Positions 35,317-44,773 of a stretch of DNA of 46,734 bases are shown here, piece after piece. The DNA is from Cyclobacterium sp. (GTDB lineage Bacteria; Bacteroidota; Bacteroidia; Cytophagales; Cyclobacteriaceae): NCBI RefSeq assembly GCF_014762705.1, contig NZ_JABURL010000085.1:1-46734 (forward strand). Reading direction: 5' to 3'. The notes below the pieces were generated by a model, which saw only the letters and a program-made list of their open reading frames with translations, did no database searches and was not told where the DNA came from. The position numbers were made by a program, and so were the translations under genes. The first letter of the stretch is position 1. Each line of letters opens with the position of its first letter.

Positions 35317-35614
35317 TAGCTGGCATTGGCATAAAGCAATTTTTTTTTCAGCCGAAATGATCATTAGCATATTTTTCAGGTAGATTAGGCGGGAAATAAA
35401 GCCGCAACTACAAGAACCCAAATATATGGCATAAAACAGCCGCTCATTTTTAAGCAAATGAGGACGGTTTACAGGTGGTTTGATCCCGAAACCATGATTA
35501 TTTTATTCATTGTCCATGGAGATTTTGTATCAAACTCAGGAACCTACTTCAAGAAAATTGCTTTTTGGATGGATTTTTGTTCCTGATTATACCTGTTCAC
35601 CAAAAGATAAAATT
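35317..35614. other. intergenic spacer, no gene recognised
   Basis: About 300 bases between the sulfatase-operon terminator and a small membrane protein gene. An open frame runs into the small gene from 35510, but its first 35 codons have no signal or membrane character. No promoter is clear. Confidence 0.4.
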
Positions 35615-35836
35615 ATGAAAAGGCTATTTGGCATTTTTACATACACCATGACCTTACTGTTTTTCTTGTTGGTTCAATTTCGGTATTTAATGGCCCAGGT
35701 AGGAGAAGCGTCAGGGGACGAATACCCTTTAAACCCTTCTCCTTTTAGGTTCATCGTTTATATTATTCTTTCATTTATCGTCATAGCTGTGGTTTTTAAA
35801 TTACTCTACAAACCAAAGAATAAAAGCAATCACTGA
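35615..35836 (+). CDS. small predicted membrane protein with two hydrophobic segments
   Basis: A 73-residue protein of unknown function. I choose the ATG at 35615, because it puts a positively charged start (MKRLFGIF) directly before a first hydrophobic stretch (about 4-26, ending YLMAQ, so possibly a cleaved signal). A polar loop GEASGDEYPLNPSPF follows, then a clear transmembrane helix at about 44-62 (FIVYIILSFIVIAVVFKLLY) and a basic tail KPKNKSNH. This could be a single-pass protein with signal peptide or a two-helix protein. It stands alone between a terminator and a TonB-dependent receptor gene 256 bases on. No family is recognised. The hydrophobic pattern and charge placement argue that it is real. 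Confidence 0.55.
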   Translation: MKRLFGIFTYTMTLLFFLLVQFRYLMAQVGEASGDEYPLNPSPFRFIVYIILSFIVIAVVFKLLYKPKNKSNH

Positions 35837-36012
35837 TAAGTCAGTAGCCAAGCCTAAGTGCCTGGCTTATGCAGGAAGGACTAATCCTGGCCGGCAGTTG
35901 AAATCAGAGGTTTAAACCCCCGGGTTGTAGATAAATACTTACCCTTCCCTTCCTGAAAAACTAAATCTTTCCCACCTATTAACGAAATACCCCATTAATA
36001 GAATAAAAATTT

Positions 36013-36026
36013 AATTGTATACAATT
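36013..36026. promoter_or_regulatory. perfect 14-base palindrome before the TonB receptor gene, candidate operator
   Basis: AATTGTATACAATT is a perfect palindrome 66 bases upstream of the receptor start. TATTTTTA at 36032-36039 matches seven of eight positions of the Bacteroidota -7 box, so the palindrome would lie in the promoter spacer, where a repressor dimer could bind. AT-richness makes chance palindromes more likely. Confidence 0.35.
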
Positions 36027-36092
36027 TTTCGTATTTTTAAGGTAGTATTTATTGAAAAAAACAATTTTCTATATAATATTACCTAAACCAAC

Positions 36093-38873
36093 ATGATTAG
36101 ATTTGTATATTTATTTGTAATACTTTTATTTTCAGTTCAATCTGTTTTAGCTCAGACTACCATTAGAGGAAAGGTGCAGGACAAGGATAGCAAGGAAACC
36201 CTACCCGGAGCTTATGTCTTTATAAAAAATGTGGCAGGAGATACACTTAGCAATACCTTTTCGGATGACAGGGGCCGTTTTGAGTTTGGAAGGCCTTCAG
36301 AAAATACCATTCAGATCAGTATCAGTTTTGTGGGATATGAGGATCTTCAAAAAACCATTGAGATTGGATCGAGAAGTAATCTGGGTACATTTGAGTTGGT
36401 AGAGGAAGGAAGTCTGCTGGATACCTATGAAATTGAAGGTCAGGCCATATCTGGAGAGATGAAGGGAGATACGGTTTCCATGAATGCTTCCTCTTTTAAA
36501 ACCAGATCGCAGGCAAGTGCAGGAGAACTTATTCGGAAAATGCCTGGAGTGATCATGCAGGGCGGGACGGTAGAAGTTCAGGGCGAGACTGTTGGGAGAG
36601 TATTGGTCGATGGAGAACCCTTTTTTGGTGATGATCCAGCCATGGCTTTACAAAACTTACCTGTGGAAATCATAGATCGGATTGAATTTTTGGATCAACT
36701 GAGTGACCAGGCCCAAATGACCGGTTTTGATGATGGAGAGACCATCAAAACCATCAATATCATCACAAAAAAAGAAAAAAGAGGTGGGAAATTTGGACGC
36801 ATGTTTGCTGGATATGGAACGGATGACAATTACCTTGTCGGTGGAAGCGTAAATTTTTTCAGTGAAGCCCAACGTATAACCGCCCTTGGCTTAAGCAACA
36901 ACATCAACCAGCAGAATTTTTCTGCAGATGATCTTTCCGGAGCCTTTGGCGGAAGTGACAACCGACGTGGAGGTAGGGGAAGAGGAGGTAACCCGCTTAC
37001 CACCAGAGAAAGACCTGGCATTACACATACCAATGCCATTGGGCTGAATTTTACAGATAAGTTTGATGAGGGGAGAGCTAAAATAACCGGAAGTTACTTT
37101 TTTAATGAGAGCCAGAATTTCCTGAATCGAAATTCCTCCCGGGAATACATCCTTCCCAGCGACAGTCTGCAACTTTATGATGAAATCAGAAATAGTGAAA
37201 ACAATAGCCAAAATCACCGCCTGGACCTTAGGTTAGATTATGACATATCTGAGAAGCATGCCATCATCTGGCGTCCACGGGTCCGATATGAAAAGGAAAG
37301 TACCTATAGTTTGCTTTCAGCGCAAAATTTATTTAACCCTACCACTCCTATAAATGAGACCGAAAACACCACTTCAGGGAACAATGAGTCGTTCCAATTT
37401 TCTAGTGATTTTACCTACCGGTACAAGTTTGACAAAGAAGGCCGTACGCTTTCTGCGCAAATAGAAACCCGAACAAATAATTCCAATCAGGATTCCAGAT
37501 TGGTATCCATTAACCGGGACTTTCAAACCGGCAACCGGGATAGTTTAATTCAGAATTCGCTGGGCCAATCCAATTCGCTGAACTATGAACTTGAACTTGA
37601 GTATACAGAGCCCATAGGCGACCATTCCCAATTAAGGCTGGAATATGAAGTAGGAAATGATATAGGTAACACCTTACAGGAAGTATCACAAAGGGAAATG
37701 GAAGCTACTCGATTTGTGTTGGACTCCACCCTGACAAATGAGTTTGAGAACACCTACATGCAGCATGAAGCTGGCTTGGGATACAGCTATAACAAAGATA
37801 AGATCCGGATATATTCTTCTTTGGATTATCAGGTATCCGTTCTGGATAGCGATCGGCTCTTTCCAGGATTTGAAAATACAAAGCGTACCTTCGGAAATAT
37901 AGTGCCGCGGATGGTATTTGTATACGATCCCAATGAAAATACCAATATCCGTATCTACTATCGTGGGGACACCGATGCCCCATCGGTAAGGCAACTCCAG
38001 GACGTAATTGACAATAGTAACCCTATCCAAATTTCAACAGGTAACCCAAATCTGGATCAGGAATATGAACACAGGATGTCTACCCGAATCCGGAAGATCA
38101 ACCCGGAAACCAATAAGTCCTTTTTCATGTATTTGGGAGGTAGCATGACCAGTGATTACCTGGGTAATGCCACTTATATCGCCAGCCGGGACACCTTGAT
38201 TCAGGGTGATGTATTGCTGAGGCAGGGCGGACAATTGAACAGACCCGAAAATCTGGACAATTACTGGGATTTAAGAAGCTATTTTTCTTTTGGCTTTCCC
38301 TTGAATTTTATGCAGAGTAACTTGAATTTGAGCGCCAGGGCAGGGATCAGCAACCGGCCAGGTCTAATCAATGACCAAACCAATTACAACAGAAACGTAT
38401 ATGTAGGACCGGGAATTGGTATCAGCAGTAATTTGGGGGAACATTTGGATTTCAATTTGTCCACAAGGGGAAATTACAATATCGTACGCAGTAGTTTACA
38501 GGAAAATCTGGATAACAATTATTACACACAAAGTACTCGCCTGGATTTGTATTGGAATTTTGCAGGGGGCTTCTTTGTCAGTACCAATGTGAACAATCAA
38601 TGGTACCAGGGCCTGGGTGAGGATTTTGACCAGTCCGTTTGGTTAATGAATGCTGATCTGGGATACAGATTTCCACCAACCGAGAAATTTGAGTTGAAAA
38701 TGACCGTATTTGATTTATTGAATCAAAATACAAATATAGACCGGAATGTGACCGATGTCTATATTGAAGATGAGCGAACCCAGGTGGTGCAACAGTTTTT
38801 TATGCTTACATTGACATATAATCTCAGGAGCTTTGGAGGAACAGGATCAAGGCCCGGGGGAATGGGAAACTAA
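36093..38873 (+). CDS. TonB-dependent receptor, outer-membrane beta-barrel (OMP_b-brl_3) family, no SusD partner
   Basis: A 926-residue outer-membrane receptor of the type not paired with SusD. Signal peptide 1-20 (ending VLAQ). A carboxypeptidase-regulatory-like domain covers about 22-105 (TIRGKVQDKDSKETLPGAYV, SFVGYEDLQ). A plug with ELIRKMPGVIMQGGTVEVQG and VLVDGEPFFGDDP follows at about 145-240. The barrel begins with GRMFAGYGTDDNYLVGG. A glycine/arginine-rich loop (NRRGGRGRGGNP) lies near 290-301 and the C-terminus ends in FGGTGSRPGGMGN. Both low-complexity pieces recur in this family. Substrate is unknown: members are linked to metal, peptide or siderophore uptake, or only to outer-membrane function. 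It appears monocistronic. Confidence 0.92.
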   Translation: MIRFVYLFVILLFSVQSVLAQTTIRGKVQDKDSKETLPGAYVFIKNVAGDTLSNTFSDDRGRFEFGRPSENTIQISISFVGYEDLQKTIEIGSRSNLGTFELVEEGSLLDTYEIEGQAISGEMKGDTVSMNASSFKTRSQASAGELIRKMPGVIMQGGTVEVQGETVGRVLVDGEPFFGDDPAMALQNLPVEIIDRIEFLDQLSDQAQMTGFDDGETIKTINIITKKEKRGGKFGRMFAGYGTDDNYLVGGSVNFFSEAQRITALGLSNNINQQNFSADDLSGAFGGSDNRRGGRGRGGNPLTTRERPGITHTNAIGLNFTDKFDEGRAKITGSYFFNESQNFLNRNSSREYILPSDSLQLYDEIRNSENNSQNHRLDLRLDYDISEKHAIIWRPRVRYEKESTYSLLSAQNLFNPTTPINETENTTSGNNESFQFSSDFTYRYKFDKEGRTLSAQIETRTNNSNQDSRLVSINRDFQTGNRDSLIQNSLGQSNSLNYELELEYTEPIGDHSQLRLEYEVGNDIGNTLQEVSQREMEATRFVLDSTLTNEFENTYMQHEAGLGYSYNKDKIRIYSSLDYQVSVLDSDRLFPGFENTKRTFGNIVPRMVFVYDPNENTNIRIYYRGDTDAPSVRQLQDVIDNSNPIQISTGNPNLDQEYEHRMSTRIRKINPETNKSFFMYLGGSMTSDYLGNATYIASRDTLIQGDVLLRQGGQLNRPENLDNYWDLRSYFSFGFPLNFMQSNLNLSARAGISNRPGLINDQTNYNRNVYVGPGIGISSNLGEHLDFNLSTRGNYNIVRSSLQENLDNNYYTQSTRLDLYWNFAGGFFVSTNVNNQWYQGLGEDFDQSVWLMNADLGYRFPPTEKFELKMTVFDLLNQNTNIDRNVTDVYIEDERTQVVQQFFMLTLTYNLRSFGGTGSRPGGMGN

Positions 38874-38924
38874 GTGAGGGCTTAATTACATGTTCTTTCA
38901 CCTGATCTTTATTAATAAAATACA

Positions 38925-38962
38925 TCTGGCCAAATTTGCTTTCACAACTCTGGCTAAATTCG
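38925..38962. repeat. imperfect direct repeat before the GlcG/HbpS-like gene
   Basis: TCTGGCCAAATTTG at 38925-38938 and TCTGGCTAAATTCG at 38949-38962 match at 12 of 14 positions with a 24-base period. They lie 61-98 bases before the next gene and could be paired regulator sites. The match is short. Confidence 0.3.
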
Positions 38963-39022
38963 GACCTGCGGGTTTGGGCAGTAACAAACAATAATTATTT
39001 TCAAATTTAAACCCTATAAACG

Positions 39023-39421
39023 ATGAACATTACACTTGCACAAGCTGAAAAAGTTATAGCGGCAGCCAAAAAGGAAGCGGCTGCTATTGAGACCAAAATG
39101 GATATCTGTGTAGTAGATACAGGTGCCAACCTCACTGCATTTGCACGTATGGACGGAGCCTGGTTAGGATCGGTTGATATCAGTATCAAAAAGGCAAAAA
39201 CAGCGGTTTTCTTTACTATGGATACGGATCAGCTCAGTCCATTGGTTCAGCCCGGAGCTCCTTTATACAATATAGAACACTCCAATCAAGGCTTGATTAC
39301 CTTTCCTGGAGGTGTAGTTTTGAGAAATGCTGAGGGTACTATCGTAGGAGCTATTGGCGTTTCAGGAAGTTCTGTAGAAGATGACCACCAAGTGGCAAAG
39401 GCAGGAGCCGGAGCACTTTAA
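39023..39421 (+). CDS. GlcG/HbpS-like (DUF336) family protein
   Basis: A 132-residue protein of the GlcG/HbpS fold, a family including heme-degrading or heme-sensing HbpS and GlcG of glycolate clusters. Conserved features are the N-terminal [17 protein letters not shown] helix, [22 protein letters not shown] at about 27-48, [12 protein letters not shown] at 50-61, [25 protein letters not shown] at about 90-114 and [16 protein letters not shown] at the end. There is no signal peptide, so it is probably cytoplasmic. The length is typical. It is flanked by a TonB receptor upstream (150 bases) and a terminator downstream, so it is likely a single gene. A link between the receptor and heme or a small cofactor is possible but only suggestive. 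Confidence 0.88.
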   Translation: MNITLAQAEKVIAAAKKEAAAIETKMDICVVDTGANLTAFARMDGAWLGSVDISIKKAKTAVFFTMDTDQLSPLVQPGAPLYNIEHSNQGLITFPGGVVLRNAEGTIVGAIGVSGSSVEDDHQVAKAGAGAL

Positions 39422-39458
39422 CGTCAAGATACAACCGAAAACTTAAATAAATTATTAT

Positions 39459-39508
39459 TGTCTTCAGTAGACTGCCATAAAAAGGTCCTGCTGAAGGCAT
39501 TTTTTTTT
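39459..39508 (+). terminator. rho-independent terminator after the GlcG/HbpS-like gene
   Basis: TGTCTTCAGTAG pairs with CTGCTGAAGGCA (two G-T pairs) across a 17-base loop and is followed by a run of nine T residues. Confidence 0.8.
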
Positions 39509-39956
39509 GCCGGGTATTGTGGAATTTCTGGCAAGAATGCTGGAATGAGATTCCGGTAGGCTGATAAAATGACTCCAAATTAATTTCTCCCTACAAACCG
39601 GAATCATCTTTTTACGATTTACTTAAAAAATCAGTTCTTTCTCTTTTGCAGGCCTTTTGCGTTGCGCTGAAATAAATATACTTAAAGCAATTCACAGTAT
39701 TTGGGAATTCAAGGTTCATTTATAAATTTAGTTATTTTTTAAAAAAAATTATATTTTTTCTAAAGGTTATAAGATTAAAAAAAGAATTCCTATATTAATC
39801 CACAGAAAAATCACCCAAAAAAATGCAGTCTACCAAGAGTAAAAATGGCTTCATTTTGATTTGATTGATATGCCAAATTTATCCCCTAACAAGGTGTTAT
39901 AGCCTGATCAATAAGTTATTATATCTATTTGTCAAATTAAATTTAACAACAAACCC
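39509..39956. other. AT-rich upstream region of the fourth susC
   Basis: About 450 bases without a gene. A very AT-rich patch (around 39718-39790) probably includes the promoter. TATCTATTTG at about 39921-39930 loosely resembles the -7 box. None of the leader blocks shared by the other three susC genes is visible, which fits the lack of a sigma/anti-sigma pair here. Confidence 0.45.
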
Positions 39957-42900
39957 ATGAAAAAAATTACTCCATTTAACTATGTTATGGTTGTCATCCT
40001 GGGGTTCTTCATGTTTACAACATTGCTTACGCATGCCAATCCCGAGAGGGCGGTTCAACCAGAAGAATCACAATTATTCATCACTATCACCGGGACGGTG
40101 GTGGATACAGATGGCTTGCCGGTCCCGGGCGCAACGGTGGTTATAGAAGGGTCTACTACTGGTACAGTGACGGACATTGAGGGCAGGTTTTCCATTGAGG
40201 CCGATGAGGGAGACGTTCTTCAGATCTCATTTATTGGCTATCAATCCCAGCGGATAACCATTGCCAATCAATCCAATCTGGATATTGTCCTACAGGAGGA
40301 CCAATCCGATTTGGAGGAAGTGGTGGTAGTCGGTTACGGTACCCAGCGAAAAAGTGACCTCACAGGTGCGATTTCCTCGGTGACCAGTAAAGACCTGCAG
40401 GAAACTCCCGCTGGTAATTTTCTGGAACAATCCCAGGGAAGGCTGGCAGGAGTGGATATCGTCCGTGCCAACGGCTCCCCCGGGGCCCCGGTACAGATCC
40501 GAATCAGGGGCAATCGATCCATAAATGCCTCCAATGATCCCTTATATGTCATTGATGGTATTCCCACCAGTGCCAACATCAGTGATTTCAATCCCAATGA
40601 TATTGAATCCATGGAAGTATTGAAAGATGCCAGTGCGGTGGCCATTTATGGTTCACGGGGAGCCAACGGTGTCGTTTTGATCACCACCAAAAGGGGCAAA
40701 ACAGGAAAAGCGGTCATCAGCTATGATGGCTATTATGGGGTCAAGCAACCCATTCAGGATCTCAACCTGATGGATGGCCGGGAATTTGCTGCATATTCAC
40801 GTATTGCCAGGGGATATGACGGGGATGATTCCAGTTTTGATAGTAATTTTCTGGCCCCATTGGAGATCGAAAACCTGCAGGCAGGAAGATTTACCAACTG
40901 GCTGGATTTGGCGATCCAGTCCGGAAGTCAGCAGGACCACCAGGTGTCTGTGAGTGGTGGCACGGATAAGATCAATTATTATGTTTCCGGATCTTTTTTC
41001 AATGAAGATGGCTACATTCCGGGAACCAATTTTGAGCGGACTGCCGTAAGGGTCAACCTGGAGTCACAATTAACGGACAAACTTCGGTTAGGGCTGAGTG
41101 GTACGGTAAGTATCAGTGAAAGAAACCAGATGTCCAACGCTCCCTACAACAATTCTTTGGGCTATTCTCCCCTGGTGGGGCCAACGGACGAAGAAGGTAA
41201 TTTTCTGGCCTTTCCCAACCCTCGGGAAGGATTGCTGGCCAACCCATTGCTCAATTACCAGCCTTATCAATATGTGGATGAAACCCGCAGGCACCGGATA
41301 TTCGCCAATATTTTCGCCGAATACCAGTTCAATGACCATTTGAAACTACGGGTAAATTACGGACCTGACTTTAACCTTGCAAGAAGAGGAAGGTATACCG
41401 GCTTACTGGAGGGGAATATTAATCAGGGATCCGTAGAAAACGCCATGGACTTTGCCTATACGCAGGAAAACATTCTCTCCTATGACCGAACGTTTGGGAA
41501 GCACGCTTTGAATTTGGTAGGGCTATTTTCCATCCAGGCCAGCCGGTTTGAAGAATCATCTCTTTCAGGACAGGATATTCCCATTGAAAAATCCCTGTTT
41601 TACGATTTGGGCAGCTCATCTACCATCACCGGAATTGGTAGTTCCCTGGGAGACTGGGGATTGATGTCCTATATGGGCCGGGCCAATTACCGTTTTGATG
41701 ATAAGTTTTTGTTTACCCTTACAGGTCGTGCAGACGGCTCTTCCCGTTTGGCTGAAGGAAATAAATGGGCATTTTTCCCTGCATTCTCCGCTGGGTATAT
41801 ACTTACAGAAGAGGAATTTTTGCGAGGAGGTAGTGTTTCTTTTCTCAAGCTTCGTGCTGGCTATGGAGAGGTGGGCAATACAGCCATTGATCCATTTCAG
41901 ACTTTGGGTGGATTGGAGCGAACTACTTATATCTTTGGATCAAATTCAGGATTTGGATATGGTAACAACCTGATTCCGAATCCTGATTTGAGATGGGAAA
42001 TATCAAAAACAGTGAATGTAGGTCTTGATTATGGCTTTCTTGATGACCGGATCAATGGTTCATTAGAATATTATGTAACCAATACCAGCGACCTGCTGCT
42101 AAACCGCCTGCTGCCCATTACTTCTGGCTACAATTCGGTATTGCAAAATATTGGAAGTACCCGAAACTCTGGTTGGGAATTGTCAACCAATGCCAATGTG
42201 CTCAACCGTCCTAGTGGCTTCAGGTGGGATATCAATATGAACGTATTTTCTAACAGAGAGCAAATTATTGAGTTGTTTGATGGCCAGAGTGATGATGTGG
42301 GCAACCAATGGTTTATTGGAGAGCCTGTCAATGTTTTCTACAGCTTTGAGCAAGGTGGTATCTGGCAATCCGATGAAGCAGACCTGGCAGCTGATTTTGG
42401 GCAGGAGCCGGGCGACATACGGATCAATGACGTAAATGGCAGAGATGCAGACGGGGAACTGACTAAAGAGCCTGATGGCAACATCAATGCGGATGACCGA
42501 AAGGTATTGGGTTCTACGGTACCCAGTTGGTCAGGAGGCCTGACAAACAGGATATCTTTTAAAGGCTTCGATCTTTCTATACTGGTACATGCCAGAATGG
42601 GTCAAATGCTGAGGAGTGATTACCACAATCTGGGCGGCAACAACTGGCAGGGAAGGTACAATTCCATTAACCTGGATTACTGGACCCCCAACAATCCAAC
42701 CAATGCCATTCCATTGCCCAATGCAGGAGATGCGCCCTTGTATTCGGATGCAGTGCGTTACTTTGACGGTTCCTATATTAAGATCCGGAATATTGCACTG
42801 GGATATAATTTTAACCCGGATTGGATCAGTAAATTGGGTTTGAGCTCCGCCAGGATTTACTCAACGGTTAACAATGCGTTTATTTTTTCACCTTATTCAA

Positions 42901-42992
42901 CGGTGGATCCTGAAACATCCAATGGCATCGTTGGAGGCGGAAGTCCGCTCACCACGGCTACGTACATTTTTGGTTTGAATCTGAAATTTTAA
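39957..42992 (+). CDS. SusC-family TonB-dependent receptor without STN domain
   Basis: A 1011-residue outer-membrane importer. Signal peptide about 1-27. The carboxypeptidase-regulatory-like domain starts at about 42 (ITGTVVDTDGLPVPGATVVI), directly after the signal, so there is no STN domain. TonB box-like LEEVVVVGYG follows at about 120, then a plug with QIRIRGNRSINASNDPLYVI and DIESMEVLKDASAVAIYGSR, and a barrel ending TTATYIFGLNLKF. A DVNGRDADGEL...NINADDRKVLG loop corresponds to the SusC calcium-site-like motif but is longer than usual. The missing STN matches the lack of sigma/FecR genes nearby, so induction must use another route. SusD follows after 12 bases. Confidence 0.95.
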   Translation: MKKITPFNYVMVVILGFFMFTTLLTHANPERAVQPEESQLFITITGTVVDTDGLPVPGATVVIEGSTTGTVTDIEGRFSIEADEGDVLQISFIGYQSQRITIANQSNLDIVLQEDQSDLEEVVVVGYGTQRKSDLTGAISSVTSKDLQETPAGNFLEQSQGRLAGVDIVRANGSPGAPVQIRIRGNRSINASNDPLYVIDGIPTSANISDFNPNDIESMEVLKDASAVAIYGSRGANGVVLITTKRGKTGKAVISYDGYYGVKQPIQDLNLMDGREFAAYSRIARGYDGDDSSFDSNFLAPLEIENLQAGRFTNWLDLAIQSGSQQDHQVSVSGGTDKINYYVSGSFFNEDGYIPGTNFERTAVRVNLESQLTDKLRLGLSGTVSISERNQMSNAPYNNSLGYSPLVGPTDEEGNFLAFPNPREGLLANPLLNYQPYQYVDETRRHRIFANIFAEYQFNDHLKLRVNYGPDFNLARRGRYTGLLEGNINQGSVENAMDFAYTQENILSYDRTFGKHALNLVGLFSIQASRFEESSLSGQDIPIEKSLFYDLGSSSTITGIGSSLGDWGLMSYMGRANYRFDDKFLFTLTGRADGSSRLAEGNKWAFFPAFSAGYILTEEEFLRGGSVSFLKLRAGYGEVGNTAIDPFQTLGGLERTTYIFGSNSGFGYGNNLIPNPDLRWEISKTVNVGLDYGFLDDRINGSLEYYVTNTSDLLLNRLLPITSGYNSVLQNIGSTRNSGWELSTNANVLNRPSGFRWDINMNVFSNREQIIELFDGQSDDVGNQWFIGEPVNVFYSFEQGGIWQSDEADLAADFGQEPGDIRINDVNGRDADGELTKEPDGNINADDRKVLGSTVPSWSGGLTNRISFKGFDLSILVHARMGQMLRSDYHNLGGNNWQGRYNSINLDYWTPNNPTNAIPLPNAGDAPLYSDAVRYFDGSYIKIRNIALGYNFNPDWISKLGLSSARIYSTVNNAFIFSPYSTVDPETSNGIVGGGSPLTTATYIFGLNLKF

Positions 42993-43004
42993 ATTGTCGA
43001 CACC

Positions 43005-44642
43005 ATGAAAAATATATTTAGAATATTTGGGATAGCGTTTTTACTTGGGCTTAGCGCTTGTGAGGAGATTTTGGTAGAGGATCCGGTTAGTTTGGCTACA
43101 GCTGAGGGTTATTATCTTACTCCCGGTGGAATTGAAGATGGGCTAAAAGCCTCCTATACAACCTTAAGGAGTTTTTACGGTCAGCAGAACGGCTTTTTCC
43201 TGACGGTAACCGGTACGGATATCTTCACCAATGGATTTGGTGGTATCGCCAATAACCCGCATATCAATAATTACTCCCCAAATTTCCTGGGCACCAGTGG
43301 CACGGTTACCAATATATGGAACAACCTTTATGTAGGAGTAAATCAATGTAACACTGTGGTAAACAGGGTTGAGGATGTCAGTGGCATTTCCAGTCAGAGA
43401 AAAGCAGAAATTGAAGCAGAAGCACGTTTTTTAAGGGGATTGTATTATTTCCACCTGGTACAGCAGTGGGGAGATGTACATTTTTCTCTTGAGGAAACCT
43501 CAGGGGTGCAGACGGAGGCAAATCGTACTCCCGAAAATACCATTTATGAAACTGGTATTCTTCCGGACCTTGAATTTGCAGTGGCCAACTTACCCGAAAG
43601 TGCATCCGAACCAGGTAGGGCCTATAAGGCTGCGGCAGAGGGATTGCTGGCAAGGGTGCAATTGACCCGGGGTAATTGGGCAGAAGCAGAACGGCTGGCG
43701 GCCAATGTGATCAATAATTACAATTTTGAATTGGTGACCCCTTATATTGACTTGTGGGATATCAATAATGAAGACAATAGTGAGTTTATCTGGACTGTTC
43801 AATTTACTGATGACCCCTTGCTCAATGGACCAGGGAATTCCGGACATTTGTATTTTATTTTCGATTATACCTTTAATCCTGCCATGGTCAGGGATACGGA
43901 AAATGGACGGCCTTTTCAACGGTTTCTACCCACCAATTACTTGTTTAGCCTGTACGACAGGGAAATGGATGCACGCTGGAATGGTTCTTTCAAGACCGTT
44001 TGGTACGCCAATATCCCCGGAGAGATCAATGGCCAACAGGTAAATCCCGGTGATACAGCCATCCATATCGTTATGGAACCGGTACCCGATGAGGTCAAAC
44101 AGGCCGCCCCCTATTGGATCATTGACTATAAGGGCAATTGGATAGGAAATGTCAGTGCCTATCAGGAAATCGGAACCAATCAACGCAGAAACTACCCTTC
44201 GTTGTTGAAATTTCTGGACCCCTTGCGGCCCAGCATCAATGAAACTGCCGGAAGAAGAGATTTTCCCGTGATGAGGCTGGCAGAAATGTACCTAATTGCC
44301 TGTGAAGCTGCCTGGAGGCAGAATGACAACGCTGCAGCAGCCGAATACATCAATGTATTGCGTACCCGAGCAGCACTGCCTGGGATGGAAGAGGAAATGC
44401 AGGTGGATCCGGGTGACATTGATCTGGATTTTATCCTGGAAGAAAGGGCCAGGGAATTGATAGGAGAAAAGCACAGATGGTATGACCTGAAGCGAACCGG
44501 AACCCTGCTGGAAAGGGTAAGGCAACACAATCTGGATGCAGCTCCCAATATTCAGGAAATGCACCTTGTCAGGCCCATTCCCCAGACACAAATTGACCGT
44601 GTAAGCAATCCGGGAGAATTTCCGCAAAATCCCGGTTATTGA
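43005..44642 (+). CDS. SusD/RagB-family nutrient-binding outer-membrane lipoprotein
   Basis: A 545-residue surface lipoprotein partnering the SusC encoded 12 bases upstream. Lipobox GLSAC (Cys19). SusD features are ATAEGYYLTPGGIEDGLKAS, the EAEARFLRGLYYFHLVQQWGDV segment, the VMRLAEMYLIACEAAWRQND helix, and RARELIGEKHRWYDLKRTGTLLERV, then RPIPQTQIDRV and final QNPGY. An insertion around 320-390 containing WYANIPGEINGQQVNPGD and a QAAPYWIIDYKGNW segment lies where SusD proteins differ and often contact ligand. A strong terminator follows, so the downstream sulfatase is probably separately initiated or reached by read-through. Substrate not predictable beyond the sulfatase link. Confidence 0.95.
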   Translation: MKNIFRIFGIAFLLGLSACEEILVEDPVSLATAEGYYLTPGGIEDGLKASYTTLRSFYGQQNGFFLTVTGTDIFTNGFGGIANNPHINNYSPNFLGTSGTVTNIWNNLYVGVNQCNTVVNRVEDVSGISSQRKAEIEAEARFLRGLYYFHLVQQWGDVHFSLEETSGVQTEANRTPENTIYETGILPDLEFAVANLPESASEPGRAYKAAAEGLLARVQLTRGNWAEAERLAANVINNYNFELVTPYIDLWDINNEDNSEFIWTVQFTDDPLLNGPGNSGHLYFIFDYTFNPAMVRDTENGRPFQRFLPTNYLFSLYDREMDARWNGSFKTVWYANIPGEINGQQVNPGDTAIHIVMEPVPDEVKQAAPYWIIDYKGNWIGNVSAYQEIGTNQRRNYPSLLKFLDPLRPSINETAGRRDFPVMRLAEMYLIACEAAWRQNDNAAAAEYINVLRTRAALPGMEEEMQVDPGDIDLDFILEERARELIGEKHRWYDLKRTGTLLERVRQHNLDAAPNIQEMHLVRPIPQTQIDRVSNPGEFPQNPGY

Positions 44643-44658
44643 TAATCAATTAAAAATG

Positions 44659-44695
44659 GAGGACCCCGGCACAGTATCCGGGGCCTCTTCATTTT
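44659..44695 (+). terminator. rho-independent terminator after fourth SusD gene
   Basis: The stem GAGG-(A)-CCCCGG / CCGGGG-CCTC has an 8-base loop, followed by TTCATTTTA. One bulged A interrupts the left arm. Confidence 0.8.
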
Positions 44696-44773
44696 AGATT
44701 GTATGAGATGTCAATATTGAAGCAAGGGCTAATTATAAAATATCTTTACAACCAATCATCTCCACAAATTTCA

